Below, one piece after another: positions 1 through 8,609 of a stretch of 64,000 bases of DNA. Position numbers and translations under genes: made by a program. Within the stretch, counting starts at the first letter, position 1. The number at the start of each line of letters is the position of its first letter. Below the pieces are notes generated by a model. The model did no database searches. It had not been told where the DNA came from and was given only the letters and a program-made list of their open reading frames with translations. This stretch comes from Paraplanobispora siamensis (GTDB lineage: Bacteria > Actinomycetota > Actinomycetes > Streptosporangiales > Streptosporangiaceae): assembly GCF_016863175.1 (NCBI RefSeq), contig NZ_BOOJ01000008.1, positions 204,991-268,990 on the forward strand. The letters are read 5' to 3'.

Positions 1-1015
1 CCTCGCCGGCCCCCTCGTCGGGCGCGTAGCGCAGGCCCGCGGGCAGATAGGGCTGGGGCAGGCGGTCGGGGCCGGGGGAGCCGGAGGCGACGTAGCCGCC
101 GCCGAGTACGGTGACGACGCCGTTGGCGGGGCGGCGGACCACGGGCAGGGCGAACAGGGCGGCGGGGTGGCCGGTGAAGCCGCGGTAGAAGTCGAACAGG
201 CGGGGATGGAACAGGCCGGACCCGGCGGCGACCTCGGTGACGGCCTTCTCCCGGATGGTGGATTCGATGCTGCCGGTGCCGCCGGCGTTGACGAACTCCA
301 GGTCGGTGACCTGGCGGACCGCCTGGACGATGCGGCCCCTGCGCATGATGAGCTCCCGGCGGGAGCGGGCCTGCATCCACCGGATGGCGGGGGTGAGCAG
401 GGGATGCCCGGCGGGGGCGTCGCCGACTCCGGCGATCTGGGCCTCGTAGGCCATCACGCCGGTGAGGCGGAAGCCGGAGCGCTTGGCGATCTCGGTGGCC
501 AGGTCGGCGGCCTGGTCGGCCTCGCGGATGGGGGAGCGCAGGGCTCCGGCCCGGAACCTGCCGCCGAAGGCGACGTATCCGGCGTCGACGTCGAGGCACA
601 GGCGGATCTCGTGACGGTCGCGGACCTGGGAGACCGCCGACTCGATGACGTCCAGGTGCTCGGAACGGTCCACCATGACGGTGATCTCCTGGGCCGCCCT
701 GCGGTCGGCGGCCAGGGCGGCCAGCGCGGCCCGGTCGGCGGTGGGATAGGCGACGAGCACGTCCCGCAGTCCGGTGGAGACCAGCCACAGGGCCTCGGGC
801 AGGGTGAAGGCCATGATCCCGGAGAAGCCGTCCATGGCCAGGACGCGTTCGAGGACGGCCCGGGAGCGGATGGACTTGCTGGCGACCCTGATCGGCTTGC
901 CGCGGGCCCGCCGTGCCATGTCTGCGGCGTTGGCGCGCAGGGCGGCGAGGTCGAGGACGGCGAAGGGGGGATCGAGGTGCGCGGTGGCCCGGTCGTAGCG
1001 CTGGCGGTCGTCCAT
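1..1015 (-). CDS. PLP-dependent amino acid deaminase/aldolase (alanine racemase N-terminal fold), 3' part outside window
   Basis: Reading leftward from ATG at 1015, 338 codons are open to the window edge, so the C-terminus is missing. The N-terminus has the alanine-racemase-like barrel pattern. Near residues 43-48 lies RVASKS, whose Lys47 is the expected Schiff-base lysine for pyridoxal phosphate. This layout is typical of the D-threonine aldolase / D-serine dehydratase-like family, annotated in actinomycetes as amino acid deaminase/aldolase. The true substrate cannot be read from sequence. No Shine-Dalgarno precedes the ATG. A TATCCT hexamer lies 6 nt upstream, which fits leaderless transcription. 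A 23-bp palindrome at 1041-1063 lies just upstream and probably regulates it. Confidence 0.85.
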   Translation of the reverse strand, partial: MDDRQRYDRATAHLDPPFAVLDLAALRANAADMARRARGKPIRVASKSIRSRAVLERVLAMDGFSGIMAFTLPEALWLVSTGLRDVLVAYPTADRAALAALAADRRAAQEITVMVDRSEHLDVIESAVSQVRDRHEIRLCLDVDAGYVAFGGRFRAGALRSPIREADQAADLATEIAKRSGFRLTGVMAYEAQIAGVGDAPAGHPLLTPAIRWMQARSRRELIMRRGRIVQAVRQVTDLEFVNAGGTGSIESTIREKAVTEVAAGSGLFHPRLFDFYRGFTGHPAALFALPVVRRPANGVVTVLGGGYVASGSPGPDRLPQPYLPAGLRYAPDEGAGE

Positions 1016-1040
1016 GGGGGCAGGATAACTCCGGCCCACC

Positions 1041-1063
1041 GAACGTGAGTAGTGTTCACGTTC
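1041..1063. promoter_or_regulatory. Palindromic operator upstream of amino acid deaminase
   Basis: GAACGTGA, a 7-bp spacer, then TCACGTTC: perfect 8-bp arms. It sits 26 bp upstream of the deaminase start, where the -35 region of the proposed leaderless promoter would be. TetR-type regulators often bind sites of this size. No regulator gene for it is visible in the window. Confidence 0.5.
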
Positions 1064-1126
1064 ATCGCCGGCGGTAAATTCTTCCGCCAGCGCGGCTCCG
1101 GGATCATGCAAGATCCGGAGTCACGG

Positions 1127-1147
1127 CCCCGCGGGGGCGCCGCGGGG
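1127..1147 (+). promoter_or_regulatory. GC hairpin and candidate leaderless promoter before the DUF6286 gene
   Basis: CCCCGCGG, a 5-nt loop, then CCGCGGGG gives an 8-bp stem. It is followed by TACACCT at 1151-1157, a possible -10 element ending 7 nt before the GTG at 1164. The hairpin may end transcripts entering from either side or simply reflect local GC skew. Functional assignment is tentative. Confidence 0.3.
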
Positions 1148-1163
1148 CGCTACACCTGACCCC

Positions 1164-1784
1164 GTGATGACTACTCTCCAGGGAAGCCTGACGGGTACGG
1201 GGGGCACCCTCGCGGGTGAACGTCCCCGCGCCGTCCGCCGCAGGTCGGTGCGGATGCTCCGGCCCGATCGCAGCCCGGCGGGCGTGGTGGTCGCCCTGGC
1301 GGTCTCCGTCACGCTGTCCGCGACGGTGGGGGTGACGGTCGGACTGCTGACGGGCTCGCCGTTCGGGCTGGTGCCGTACGGGAAGCTGGCGGCCGGGGCC
1401 GGCGCGCTGAAGTGGTCGGACCCCGTCGTGATCGGCGCCGCCGCGGCCCTGATCGCGCTGGGCCTGGCGCTGGTGGCGATCGCCGTGCTGCCGGGACGGA
1501 CCCGGCTGGTCCCGCTGGAGACGGGCGACCCGCTGACGGTGATCGGCCTGACCAGGTCGGGGCTGCGCCGCACGCTGCGGGCGGCGGCCGAGTCGGTGGA
1601 CGGGGTGGGCCGGGCGCGGGTTTACCTGAGGTCCCGCCAGGTCGAGGTCATCGTGATCGCCGACGGTGAGCGGACGGGCCGGCTGCTGCGTCAGGTCGGC
1701 ACGGCGGTCGGGGACCGGCTGTCGGGTGTGGGCGCGATGTACGGCGGTGAGGTCGTGGTACGGCTGCGCGGGCGGGGGCACTGA
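1164..1784 (+). CDS. DUF6286-type membrane protein of the Asp23/AmaP group
   Basis: 206 aa. A basic N-terminus is followed by two hydrophobic segments (about residues 38-62 and 88-110), then a soluble C-terminal domain of about 95 residues with the Asp23-like pattern of alternating beta strands and a Val-Asp-Gly-Val turn. In actinobacteria such proteins occur with Asp23/Gls24 and AmaP in envelope-stress loci. Here amaP follows after 76 bp, but no asp23 gene is visible nearby. Start choice: GTG 1164 is directly followed by ATG 1167, and either is possible. No Shine-Dalgarno is seen, which fits a leaderless mRNA. Confidence 0.75.
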   Translation: MMTTLQGSLTGTGGTLAGERPRAVRRRSVRMLRPDRSPAGVVVALAVSVTLSATVGVTVGLLTGSPFGLVPYGKLAAGAGALKWSDPVVIGAAAALIALGLALVAIAVLPGRTRLVPLETGDPLTVIGLTRSGLRRTLRAAAESVDGVGRARVYLRSRQVEVIVIADGERTGRLLRQVGTAVGDRLSGVGAMYGGEVVVRLRGRGH

Positions 1785-1860
1785 CGCCCCGGCACGGCCG
1801 GGCACGGCGACCGGATCGTGCCACGGACGCGTACGGGGCGGCACGCGGGCGGGAGTGGTG

Positions 1861-2361
1861 ATGAAGGCGTACATGGGCAACCGGATCGGTCTGGCCGTCA
1901 CCGGGGTGGTGCTGACGGGAGCCGGGATCTACGTACTGGTGCGGGGGCAGGAGAAGATCCCCGGCCAGCCGGCCGGTGAGCCGGTCCTGGATCCCGGGCT
2001 CGCGGCCCGGCTGGCCGACGACCCGGGGCCGGGCTGGCTGGTCGCGCTAGTACTTGTAGTACTGGCGCTGGTTGCCGTGCGGTGGCTGCTGTGCTCCCTG
2101 GGCTGGGGGCGCCGGGGGAGCCGCAGCGGGACCGGGATCGCGATGCTTGGGGTCGCTCTTGAAGAAGTCGAAGGGCTGAACCGGATCAGGGTCAGGGCCG
2201 TGGAGGGTGACCGGGTCCGGATCGCGGTCAGCTGCGGGCCATCGGCCGACGTCGGCGCTCTCGTGGCGCGGATGAACAAGGACGCCGTCGACAGGGTGCG
2301 CAGGACGCTTGGGGACGAGCGTCTGGGTGCGCTGGTCCGTCTGCACGTCCGCCGCCGCTGA
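1861..2361 (+). CDS. amaP: Alkaline shock response membrane anchor protein AmaP-like
   Basis: 166 aa from ATG 1861 (a GTG directly precedes it at 1858). Two membrane segments (about residues 7-24 and 58-78) flank a short extracytoplasmic loop. They are followed by a C-terminal Asp23-like domain with the pattern [20 protein letters not shown] and a final valine/arginine strand. This is the usual AmaP layout, in which the protein anchors Asp23-type partners to the membrane. The 3' 315 bp overlap, on the opposite strand, the tail of the glycosyltransferase gene. At the start of that overlap the amaP codons (cta gta ctt gta gta) are unusually A/T-ended for this genome. Confidence 0.7.
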   Translation: MKAYMGNRIGLAVTGVVLTGAGIYVLVRGQEKIPGQPAGEPVLDPGLAARLADDPGPGWLVALVLVVLALVAVRWLLCSLGWGRRGSRSGTGIAMLGVALEEVEGLNRIRVRAVEGDRVRIAVSCGPSADVGALVARMNKDAVDRVRRTLGDERLGALVRLHVRRR

Positions 2362-3936
2362 GGGCGGCGCCGGCCAGAGGCCGTGCGACGGGGCCGCGGC
2401 CGCCGCGGTCGGCGCCGCCGGTGCCTCCTCGCGCGGCTCCGCGGCGGGGGCCGGGGCCTCGTCCCGCCTCTCGGGCCCGTACGGCCTGCGCGCGCCGAAG
2501 GCCAGCCCGGCGGCCAGGCACGCCAGCGGCACGGCGGGCACCACGTAGCGGTGGTCGAAGGCCGCCACGAACGGCGGCAGCGCGATGAGCGCGGCCGCGG
2601 TGGCCCACGGCAGCAGGACCGCGCCGCCCAGGGCCCAGCGGCCGGGTTCGGCCCCGGGATCCTCCCGGTGGGCGCCGCGGCCGGGCCGTTCGGCGGGCCC
2701 CTCGTAGGAGGTGCGCAGCCGGGTCAGCACGCCGATCAGGCCGATGGCCAGGACGACCGCGAGGAAGGGGCCGCGCAGGTATCCGTGCTCCTGGTAGGCG
2801 CGCAGCCAGCCGGCGTACGGCTCGACGATCGCCGGGTCGCCGGGCTCACCCTGGTAGGCGGTGGTGAGCTCGTCGGCGGTGCGGCCGCGGGAGGCGGGGG
2901 AGTCCGGCAGGGAGCCGGCCGTGTCGGGGAAGACGTAGGCGCTCTGGTCGCCCTCGGTCGGGTAGACGCGGCGGGTCCAGTCGAAGACGTGCGCCAGGTC
3001 GGTCAGCCCGGCCTGCAGGAACTCCACCGGCTGGGCCTTGACGGCCTGGACGGCGAAGTCGCCGGCGAGCGCGTCGCGCTCGGCCCAGCTGCCCTTGATC
3101 TTGTTGAACGGGGATTCGCCGTCCCATATGTAGACGGGCGGCGGCTTGCGCTGCCCCAGCGGGTCGGTGGGGCAGAGCGCGGCCTCCGGGCCGGTGGGCA
3201 GGATCTCCGCGCAGTCGGCGAAGGTCATCGTGCGCGCCCACAGGAAGGCGTTGCCCCGGGTCAGCCCGTAGGTGCCGAACTCGGTCCTGAACCAGGCGGC
3301 GTAGCCGCCGAGCACGATCACGCTCGCCGTCGCGGTGGCGACCACGGCCCGCCAGCCCGCCCGGCGGATGACCAGGGCGACCAGCACCACGGCGATGATC
3401 GGCAGCCCGACGGTCCTGGTGACGGTGGCCGCGCCCAGCAGGAGCCCGGCCGACAGGGCCACCCAGAGGCCGGGCCGCCGCCTCCACAGCAGCAGCGTGA
3501 TCGCCAGCACCACCAGGAACTGGAAGAGCAGGTCGGCCATGACCAGGTGTTCGAGCTGGATCTGGTGGACGTCCAGCAGGGCGGGGAGCGCGGCGAGCGT
3601 GGCGCCCCAGCCCGGCAGACCGGCCAGCCGGCGCAGCAGGAGATAGACGCACACGGCGATGGTCAGCCCGAGCAGGTGCTGGGCCACCACCACGGCCTGG
3701 ACGCTCTGCAGCGGGCTCAGCAGCCACAGGAACAGCGAGTAGCCGGAGGGGCGCGACTCCATGGGCCTGGGGTCGAGGCCGGCGTTGAGGTAGACGAAGG
3801 AGTCGGCCCAGAACCACAGGGCGGGGCGGTAGCCGAGCACGGCCAGGGCGCGCAGCCCGCCGCCGACCAGCAGCGCGACCGCGAACAGCCAGTGCGCGCG
3901 GAGGAATCGCCCCACCGGCCGGGTTCCCGTCGTCAC
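2047..3936 (-). CDS. Multi-pass membrane glycosyltransferase, ArnT/PMT-like (GT-C fold)
   Basis: 629 aa from GTG 3936, chosen because GGAGGT lies 6 nt upstream; a TTG 33 bp further out lacks such a site. The N-terminal half has a membrane helix, then an Asp in a FWADSF loop (the GT-C catalytic-loop position), followed by about ten more hydrophobic segments and a large external loop. This is typical of lipid-linked sugar transferases that mannosylate or glycosylate envelope lipids or proteins. The last about 125 residues are Pro/Ala-rich and antisense to amaP. Codons of the extreme tail are all G/C-ended on this strand, so the overlap may be real. Donor and acceptor are unknown. Confidence 0.8.
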   Translation of the reverse strand: MTTGTRPVGRFLRAHWLFAVALLVGGGLRALAVLGYRPALWFWADSFVYLNAGLDPRPMESRPSGYSLFLWLLSPLQSVQAVVVAQHLLGLTIAVCVYLLLRRLAGLPGWGATLAALPALLDVHQIQLEHLVMADLLFQFLVVLAITLLLWRRRPGLWVALSAGLLLGAATVTRTVGLPIIAVVLVALVIRRAGWRAVVATATASVIVLGGYAAWFRTEFGTYGLTRGNAFLWARTMTFADCAEILPTGPEAALCPTDPLGQRKPPPVYIWDGESPFNKIKGSWAERDALAGDFAVQAVKAQPVEFLQAGLTDLAHVFDWTRRVYPTEGDQSAYVFPDTAGSLPDSPASRGRTADELTTAYQGEPGDPAIVEPYAGWLRAYQEHGYLRGPFLAVVLAIGLIGVLTRLRTSYEGPAERPGRGAHREDPGAEPGRWALGGAVLLPWATAAALIALPPFVAAFDHRYVVPAVPLACLAAGLAFGARRPYGPERRDEAPAPAAEPREEAPAAPTAAAAAPSHGLWPAPPSAAADVQTDQRTQTLVPKRPAHPVDGVLVHPRHESADVGRWPAADRDPDPVTLHGPDPDPVQPFDFFKSDPKHRDPGPAAAPPAPPAQGAQQPPHGNQRQYYKY

Positions 3937-4036
3937 CGAGACCTCCAGACCTTCGTGAACAGGTCCCAAACGATAACCGCAGGGCTGCGGGCTACTGTAC
4001 GAGATTGCGAACTTCGTGGTGATGTTTCCGGCGAGG

Positions 4037-5413
4037 TCAGCACTCGATGACGTTGACGGCCAGGCCGCCGCGGCTGGTCTCCTTGTACTTGTCCAGCATG
4101 TCGCGGCCGGTGTCGCGCATCGTCTTGATGGCCTTGTCGAGCGAGACGAAGTGCCGGCCGTCGCCGCGCAGCGCGATCCGCGCGGCGGTGATGGCCTTGA
4201 TGGAGGCCACCGCGTTGCGCTCGATGCACGGGATCTGCACCAGGCCGCCGATCGGGTCGCAGGTCAGGCCCAGGTTGTGCTCGATGCCGATCTCCGCGGC
4301 GTTCTCCACCTGCTCGGGGGTGCCGCCCAGGACTTCCGTGAGCCCGGCGGCGGCCATCGAGCAGGCCGAACCGACCTCGCCCTGGCAGCCGACCTCGGCG
4401 CCGGAGATGGAGGCGTTCTCCTTGAACAGCACGCCGATCGCCCCGGCGGTGAGCAGGAAGCGCACCACGCCGTCGTCGCTGGCCCGGTGGACGAACCGGT
4501 CGTAGTAGGTGAGCACGGCCGGGATGATGCCCGCCGCGCCGTTGGTGGGGGCTGTGACGATCCGGCCGCCGGCCGCGTTCTCCTCGTTGACCGCCAGGGC
4601 GAACAGCGAGACCCAGTCCATCGTCTGCAGGGAGTCCTTCTCGGGGGACTCGCTCTGCAGCTGGCGGTGCAGCTGGTGGGCGCGCCTGCGGACCTTCAGC
4701 CCGCCGGGCAGCACGCCCTCCTTGGCGATGCCCCGCTCGACGCACTCGGTCATGACCCGCCACAGGTGCAGCAGCCCGGAGCGGATCTCGGCCTCGGTGC
4801 GGCCGAAGGCCTTCTCGTTCTCCAGCATCAGCCCGGAGATCGACAGGCCCGTCTCGTGGCAGTGGGCCAGCATCTCGGCGGCCGTGGTGAAGTGGTAGGG
4901 CAGGACGGTGTCGTCGGCCTTGATCCGGTCGGCGCCGGTGGCGTTCTCGTCCACGATGAAGCCGCCGCCGACCGAGTAGTAGACCTTCTGCCGAAGGACC
5001 TCCCCCGCCTCGTCGAAGGCGGTGAAGCGCATGCCGTTCGGGTGGCCGGGGAGGGACTCCTTGCGCTCGAAGACGAGGTCCTCGCCGACCACGAAGGGGA
5101 TCTCGCGGGAGCCGTACAGCCGGATGGTGCCCGAGTCCTTCATCGCGGCCAGCCGCTCGTCGACGGAGTCGACGTCGACGAGCTCGGGCTTCTCGCCGGA
5201 CAGGCCGAGCAGGACGGCCTTGTCGCTGCCGTGGCCCTTGCCGGTGAGCCCGAGCGAGCCGTACAGGATCGCCTCGACCCGGGCGGTCTTGTCCAGCAGC
5301 CCGTCGTCGTCCAGGCCGCGGGCGAACTTGTGGGCGGCGGCCATCGGCCCGCCGGTGTGCGAGCTGGAGGGGCCGATGCCGACCTTGAAGAGGTCGAAGA
5401 CGCTGATCGCCAT
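4037..5413 (-). CDS. sdaA: L-serine ammonia-lyase, iron-sulfur type
   Basis: 458 aa, the normal size for a single-chain SdaA with fused beta and alpha domains. The N-terminus has the [15 protein letters not shown] signature. The alpha domain carries [13 protein letters not shown] and the cysteines expected to bind the 4Fe-4S cluster ([26 protein letters not shown]). It deaminates L-serine to pyruvate and ammonia. It is the third gene after the glycine riboswitch, 75 bp behind gcvH, so serine derived from glycine can be drained to pyruvate. In many actinomycetes glyA lies between gcvH and sdaA; here it does not. Confidence 0.97.
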   Translation of the reverse strand: MAISVFDLFKVGIGPSSSHTGGPMAAAHKFARGLDDDGLLDKTARVEAILYGSLGLTGKGHGSDKAVLLGLSGEKPELVDVDSVDERLAAMKDSGTIRLYGSREIPFVVGEDLVFERKESLPGHPNGMRFTAFDEAGEVLRQKVYYSVGGGFIVDENATGADRIKADDTVLPYHFTTAAEMLAHCHETGLSISGLMLENEKAFGRTEAEIRSGLLHLWRVMTECVERGIAKEGVLPGGLKVRRRAHQLHRQLQSESPEKDSLQTMDWVSLFALAVNEENAAGGRIVTAPTNGAAGIIPAVLTYYDRFVHRASDDGVVRFLLTAGAIGVLFKENASISGAEVGCQGEVGSACSMAAAGLTEVLGGTPEQVENAAEIGIEHNLGLTCDPIGGLVQIPCIERNAVASIKAITAARIALRGDGRHFVSLDKAIKTMRDTGRDMLDKYKETSRGGLAVNVIEC

Positions 5414-5488
5414 TGATCCGGTCCTTCGTGCCGCCGTGACCGTGCGCGCCCGGTGGCGGCCCGCACGATCACGGCAAGAGGGGAAATA

Positions 5489-5878
5489 TCAGGATTCACC
5501 AGAGGTGAGGGCGGCGTACTCCTCGGCGGACAGCAGGTCGTCGGCGTCGCCCTCCAGGCGGACGCGGAACAGCCAGCCCTCGCCGTAGGGGTCGCCGTTG
5601 ACCAGCGACGGGTCGTCCACGACGGCACTGTTGACCTCGACGATCTCGCCGCCCACGGGTGCGTAGATGTCGCTCACCGACTTGGTCGACTCGACCTCGC
5701 CGACCGCGTCACCGGCGGAGACCGAGGCGCCGACCTCGGGAACCTGCACGTAGACCACGTCACCGAGGGCCTCGGCGGCGTAGGCGGTGATGCCCACCGT
5801 CAGCGTCAGGCCGTCGTCGAGGCCGGCGACCCACTCGTGCTCCTTGGTGTAGTTCAGCTCTTCGGGAATGCTGCTCAC
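5489..5878 (-). CDS. gcvH: Glycine cleavage system H protein
   Basis: 129 aa. The lipoyl-attachment lysine is Lys66 in [11 protein letters not shown], and the N-terminus shows the family motif YTKEHEWV. It shuttles the aminomethyl group between the P, T and L proteins. The GTG start overlaps the gcvT stop codon (GTGA), indicating translational coupling. It belongs to the riboswitch-controlled gcvT-gcvH-sdaA unit. No gcvP is in the window. Confidence 0.97.
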   Translation of the reverse strand: MSSIPEELNYTKEHEWVAGLDDGLTLTVGITAYAAEALGDVVYVQVPEVGASVSAGDAVGEVESTKSVSDIYAPVGGEIVEVNSAVVDDPSLVNGDPYGEGWLFRVRLEGDADDLLSAEEYAALTSGES

Positions 5879-6963
5879 TTGTTCCTCCGATAGAAAGGCA
5901 GGTCGACGACCTCGACCGGCTCGTGGCTACCCCGGATGTCCACCGCCAGACCTTCGGCCGGGCCGTTGTCCACGTACGCCATCGCGATGGGCCTGCCCAG
6001 GGACTGGGAGGGCGCCCCGCTGGTGACCTCGCCGACGACCGCGCCGCCGGCGTCCACCACCGGATAGCCGTGCCGGGGCACCCGGCGCCCGGTCGCGACC
6101 AGGCCCACCAGGCGGCGGGACGGCGGGACGTCCTTGAGCGGTTCCAGGGCGGCCCGGCCGACGAAGTCGCCCGGCTTGTCAAACCTCACCACACGGCCCA
6201 GGCCCGCGTCGAACGGGGTCAGAGCCGCCGAGAGCTCGTTGCCGTACAGCGGCATGCCCGCCTCCAGGCGGAGCGTGTCACGCGCGGACAGCCCGGCCGG
6301 GCGCAGGCCGTACGGCTCACCGGCCTCGGTGAGCGCGGCCCACAGCGGCTCGGCGTCGGCGCCGTCGACGAACAGCTCGAACCCGTCCTCGCCGGTGTAG
6401 CCGGTGCGGGCGATGAGCGCCGGGCGGCCGGAGACCGTGGCGGGCAGGCCCGCGTAGTACTTGAGCCCGCCGAGGTCGGCGTCGGTGAGCGTGGCGAGGA
6501 TCTCCTGGGAGCGCGGCCCCTGTACGGCGATCAGGGCGTACCGGTCCGAGCGGTCGTCCACGACCGCGTCGAACGCCTTGGCGCGCTCGGTCAGCTGCGC
6601 GGCCACCATGGGGTAGTTGGAGGCGTTGGCGACGACCATGAACTCCTCGGGCGCGAGGCGGTAGACGATCAGGTCGTCCAGCACGCCGCCCTCGGCGTTC
6701 ACGATCATCGTGTAGCGGGCGCGGCCCGGCTCCAGCGCGGAGACGTATCCGACGAGCGCGTAGTCGAGGGCCTCGGCGGCCTGCGGCCCGGTCACGAAGA
6801 TCTCGCCCATGTGGGACAGGTCGAACAGGCCCGCCGCCTGGCGGACCGCGTTGTGCTCGGCGGACTCGCTGCCGTAACGGAGCGGCATCAGCCAGCCCGC
6901 GAAGTCGGTCAGCGTGGCGCCGAGAGCCTCGTGGACGCCGCGCAGCGGCGTGGGTCGGGACAT
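5875..6963 (-). CDS. gcvT: Glycine cleavage system T protein (aminomethyltransferase)
   Basis: 362 aa, family-typical length. Seen: the N-terminal folate-binding domain with DLSHMGEI, the catalytic aspartate region [12 protein letters not shown], and the C-terminal barrel. It transfers the methylene carbon from the H-protein-bound intermediate to tetrahydrofolate and releases ammonia. ATG 6963 has GAGG at 6971-6974, 7 nt upstream. The gene is first after a tandem glycine riboswitch and the 36-nt hairpin that abuts its ribosome binding site. Confidence 0.97.
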   Translation of the reverse strand: MSRPTPLRGVHEALGATLTDFAGWLMPLRYGSESAEHNAVRQAAGLFDLSHMGEIFVTGPQAAEALDYALVGYVSALEPGRARYTMIVNAEGGVLDDLIVYRLAPEEFMVVANASNYPMVAAQLTERAKAFDAVVDDRSDRYALIAVQGPRSQEILATLTDADLGGLKYYAGLPATVSGRPALIARTGYTGEDGFELFVDGADAEPLWAALTEAGEPYGLRPAGLSARDTLRLEAGMPLYGNELSAALTPFDAGLGRVVRFDKPGDFVGRAALEPLKDVPPSRRLVGLVATGRRVPRHGYPVVDAGGAVVGEVTSGAPSQSLGRPIAMAYVDNGPAEGLAVDIRGSHEPVEVVDLPFYRRNK

Positions 6964-6975
6964 GTTCGCACCTCA

Positions 6976-7011
6976 GACAGGGGTCGGATGAGAGCATCCT
7001 CCCCCTCTGTC
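6976..7011 (-). promoter_or_regulatory. Extended hairpin between glycine riboswitch and gcvT ribosome binding site
   Basis: On the minus strand three helices stack: GACA/TGTC, GGGG/CCCC and GGATG/CATCC. They are joined by GA internal elements and closed by a CTCT loop. The hairpin ends 1 nt before the gcvT GAGG. It is the likely expression platform or a terminator-like element downstream of aptamer II. Its GACA strand immediately follows the aptamer's closing helix, so the two could compete. Confidence 0.55.
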
Positions 7012-7186
7012 ATGGTTGCCTGAGAGCTTCGCCCGGTTTTTGCCGGACTTTCACCTTCGGCGAGACCTCGGGGGCCTGCTTTCCAGAGGGCACCTACCCG
7101 CACGGTCCTTTGCCTTGAGAGGTTCGCGGGGAGGGCTTGCTCCTTCAGGGGTCCTGGGCTGGATGTCAGGACGCTCTCCCGCACGG
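7012..7186 (-). promoter_or_regulatory. Tandem glycine riboswitch
   Basis: On the minus strand, aptamer I starts with GCGGGAGAG, has CTGAAGGAGCAAGCC and closes with CTCTCAAGGCAAAGGACC. Aptamer II follows after a short linker, with CTCTGGAAAGCAGG, CGCCGAAGGTGAAAGTCC and GCTCTCAGGCAACC. These are the conserved core and closing motifs of the two glycine aptamers. Known members turn on gcv genes when glycine is abundant. The element ends about 50 nt before the gcvT start. Confidence 0.93.
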
Positions 7187-7261
7187 GTTCATCGGTGTCA
7201 CCGCCAGCCTAACGGCCCGGACCCGCCGAGCGAAATCCCCCGCGCGGCTCCGCCCTCCCGC

Positions 7262-7834
7262 TCAGGTCTCCCCGGCCGCGGCTTCGGGCCGTACGGCGTG
7301 CAGCTCCCCGGCGTGCGCGGCCAGCGCGGCCAGGCGCTCCTCGGCGCCGTCGACGACCTGCAGGTCGGCCCGGGTGTGCGCGATCGCCGCGTCGACGAGC
7401 AGGGAGACCAGCGGGTCGTCCTGCTCGCGGCGCAGACGGGTCAGCGCCGCCAGGTCCGACAGGTAGGTCCGGCGCTGCGCGGAGACGAACGCGGCGAGGG
7501 TCTCGGGGCCCAGCCGGGTGCCGGCGAGCAGTTTGAGGAACAGCTCGTCCCGGAACCCCGACGAGCGGGCCCAGGGGGAGACGGCCCACTCGCGAAGCTC
7601 GTCGGCCCCCGCCTCGGTGAGCCGGTACAGGGTCTTGTCCGGACGGTCGCTCTGCGCGACGTGACTGCGGATGACGTGGCCGTCCCTGACCAGCCGGTCG
7701 AGGATCTGGTACAGGTGCCCGATGTTGAGGCCGCCCCACTGCGGGCCGACGGCCGACTCGAACTTCGACTTGAGCTCGTAGCCGTGGCTTGGCCCGTCGG
7801 CGAGGAGGGCGAGGACGGCGTGACTGAGCGGCAT
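7262..7834 (-). CDS. PadR family transcriptional regulator
   Basis: 190 aa from ATG 7834. The N-terminal winged helix (LSHAVLALLADGPSHGYEL, then HLYQILDRLVRDGHV) and the C-terminal dimerisation helices (Vir_Act-alpha-4 type) are clear. The ATG sits immediately beside one arm of a 22-bp inverted repeat; the other arm ends in the ATG of the divergent ABC gene. The regulator therefore almost certainly represses both itself and the exporter. No Shine-Dalgarno is present, consistent with a leaderless mRNA. The inducing ligand is unknown. Confidence 0.92.
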   Translation of the reverse strand: MPLSHAVLALLADGPSHGYELKSKFESAVGPQWGGLNIGHLYQILDRLVRDGHVIRSHVAQSDRPDKTLYRLTEAGADELREWAVSPWARSSGFRDELFLKLLAGTRLGPETLAAFVSAQRRTYLSDLAALTRLRREQDDPLVSLLVDAAIAHTRADLQVVDGAEERLAALAAHAGELHAVRPEAAAGET

Positions 7835-7839
7835 GGCCC

Positions 7840-7893
7840 CTACATTGTCACAAGATAGAGGCTTCCCGGTCTTTCTACATTGTGACAATGTAG
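7840..7893. promoter_or_regulatory. Divergent PadR operator with two dyads
   Basis: Two 19-bp sites with centres 35 bp apart. CTACATTGTGACAATGTAG (7875-7893) is a perfect palindrome, and CTACATTGTCACAAGATAG (7840-7858) is a close copy. Together with flanking bases they form a perfect 22-bp inverted repeat (7832-7853 and 7880-7901) that includes both start codons. GACAAT on each arm lies about 9 nt before each ATG and can serve as a -10 element. Confidence 0.8.
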
Positions 7894-7898
7894 GGGCC

Positions 7899-8609
7899 AT
7901 GGGCGTTGCGATCAGTGTGCGGGGCGTCAGCCGTGCCTACGGGCCGGCCAGGGCGCTGGACGAGGTCGACCTGGAGGTCGAGGCCGGTCAGGCGGTCGCC
8001 CTCATGGGCCCGTCCGGGGCGGGCAAGTCCACATTGCTCCACCTCGTCGGCGCGATGGACCTCCCTGACGGGGGCGAGGTCCATGTGGCCGGGGAGCGCG
8101 TCGACATCCTCAGACGCCGGGGCCTGGACAGGCACCGGCGCCGGGTCGGCTTCGTCTTCCAGCGCTTCCACCTGCTGCCCGCGCTGAGCGTGCTGGACAA
8201 CGTGCTGGCCCCGGTGCTGCCGCACCGGGTGGACTTCGACCGCCGGGCCCGGGCCCGCGAGCTGCTGGAGGCGGTCGGGCTGGCGGACCGGGAGCGGGCG
8301 CTGCCCGGCGAGCTGTCCGGCGGTCAGCAGCAGCGGGTGGCCATCGCCCGCGCGCTGATCGGGCACCCGCCCCTGCTGCTGGCCGACGAGCCGACCGGCA
8401 ACCTCGACAGCGTCACCGGCCAGGAGATCGTCGACCTGCTGTCCACCCTGCGCGAGGAGTACGGCATGACCATGCTGCTGGCTACCCACAACCCCGAGGT
8501 GGCGGCGGCGTGCGACCGGGTGGTGCGGATGCGCGACGGCCGGATCGCAGGTGACGACCGGGTGACGCCCGCCGAGAACGTCCTGGACCGGATCGGGCGG
8601 CTCGGGTGA
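7899..8609 (+). CDS. ABC transporter ATP-binding protein (MacB/LolD type)
   Basis: 236 aa. Walker A is GPSGAGKST, the signature is LSGGQQQRVAIARAL, Walker B is LLLADEPTGNLDS, and the H-loop is ATHN. The DEPTGNLDS wording is typical of the MacB/LolD/FtsE group that energises FtsX-fold permeases. ATG 7899 is preceded only by the operator arm, so translation is probably leaderless. The stop overlaps the GTG of the permease gene (GTGA). Confidence 0.95.
   Translation: MGVAISVRGVSRAYGPARALDEVDLEVEAGQAVALMGPSGAGKSTLLHLVGAMDLPDGGEVHVAGERVDILRRRGLDRHRRRVGFVFQRFHLLPALSVLDNVLAPVLPHRVDFDRRARARELLEAVGLADRERALPGELSGGQQQRVAIARALIGHPPLLLADEPTGNLDSVTGQEIVDLLSTLREEYGMTMLLATHNPEVAAACDRVVRMRDGRIAGDDRVTPAENVLDRIGRLG

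Noticed and set aside
2383..4050. 555-residue plus-strand reading frame
   Set aside because: Antisense shadow of the membrane glycosyltransferase, without recognisable domains.
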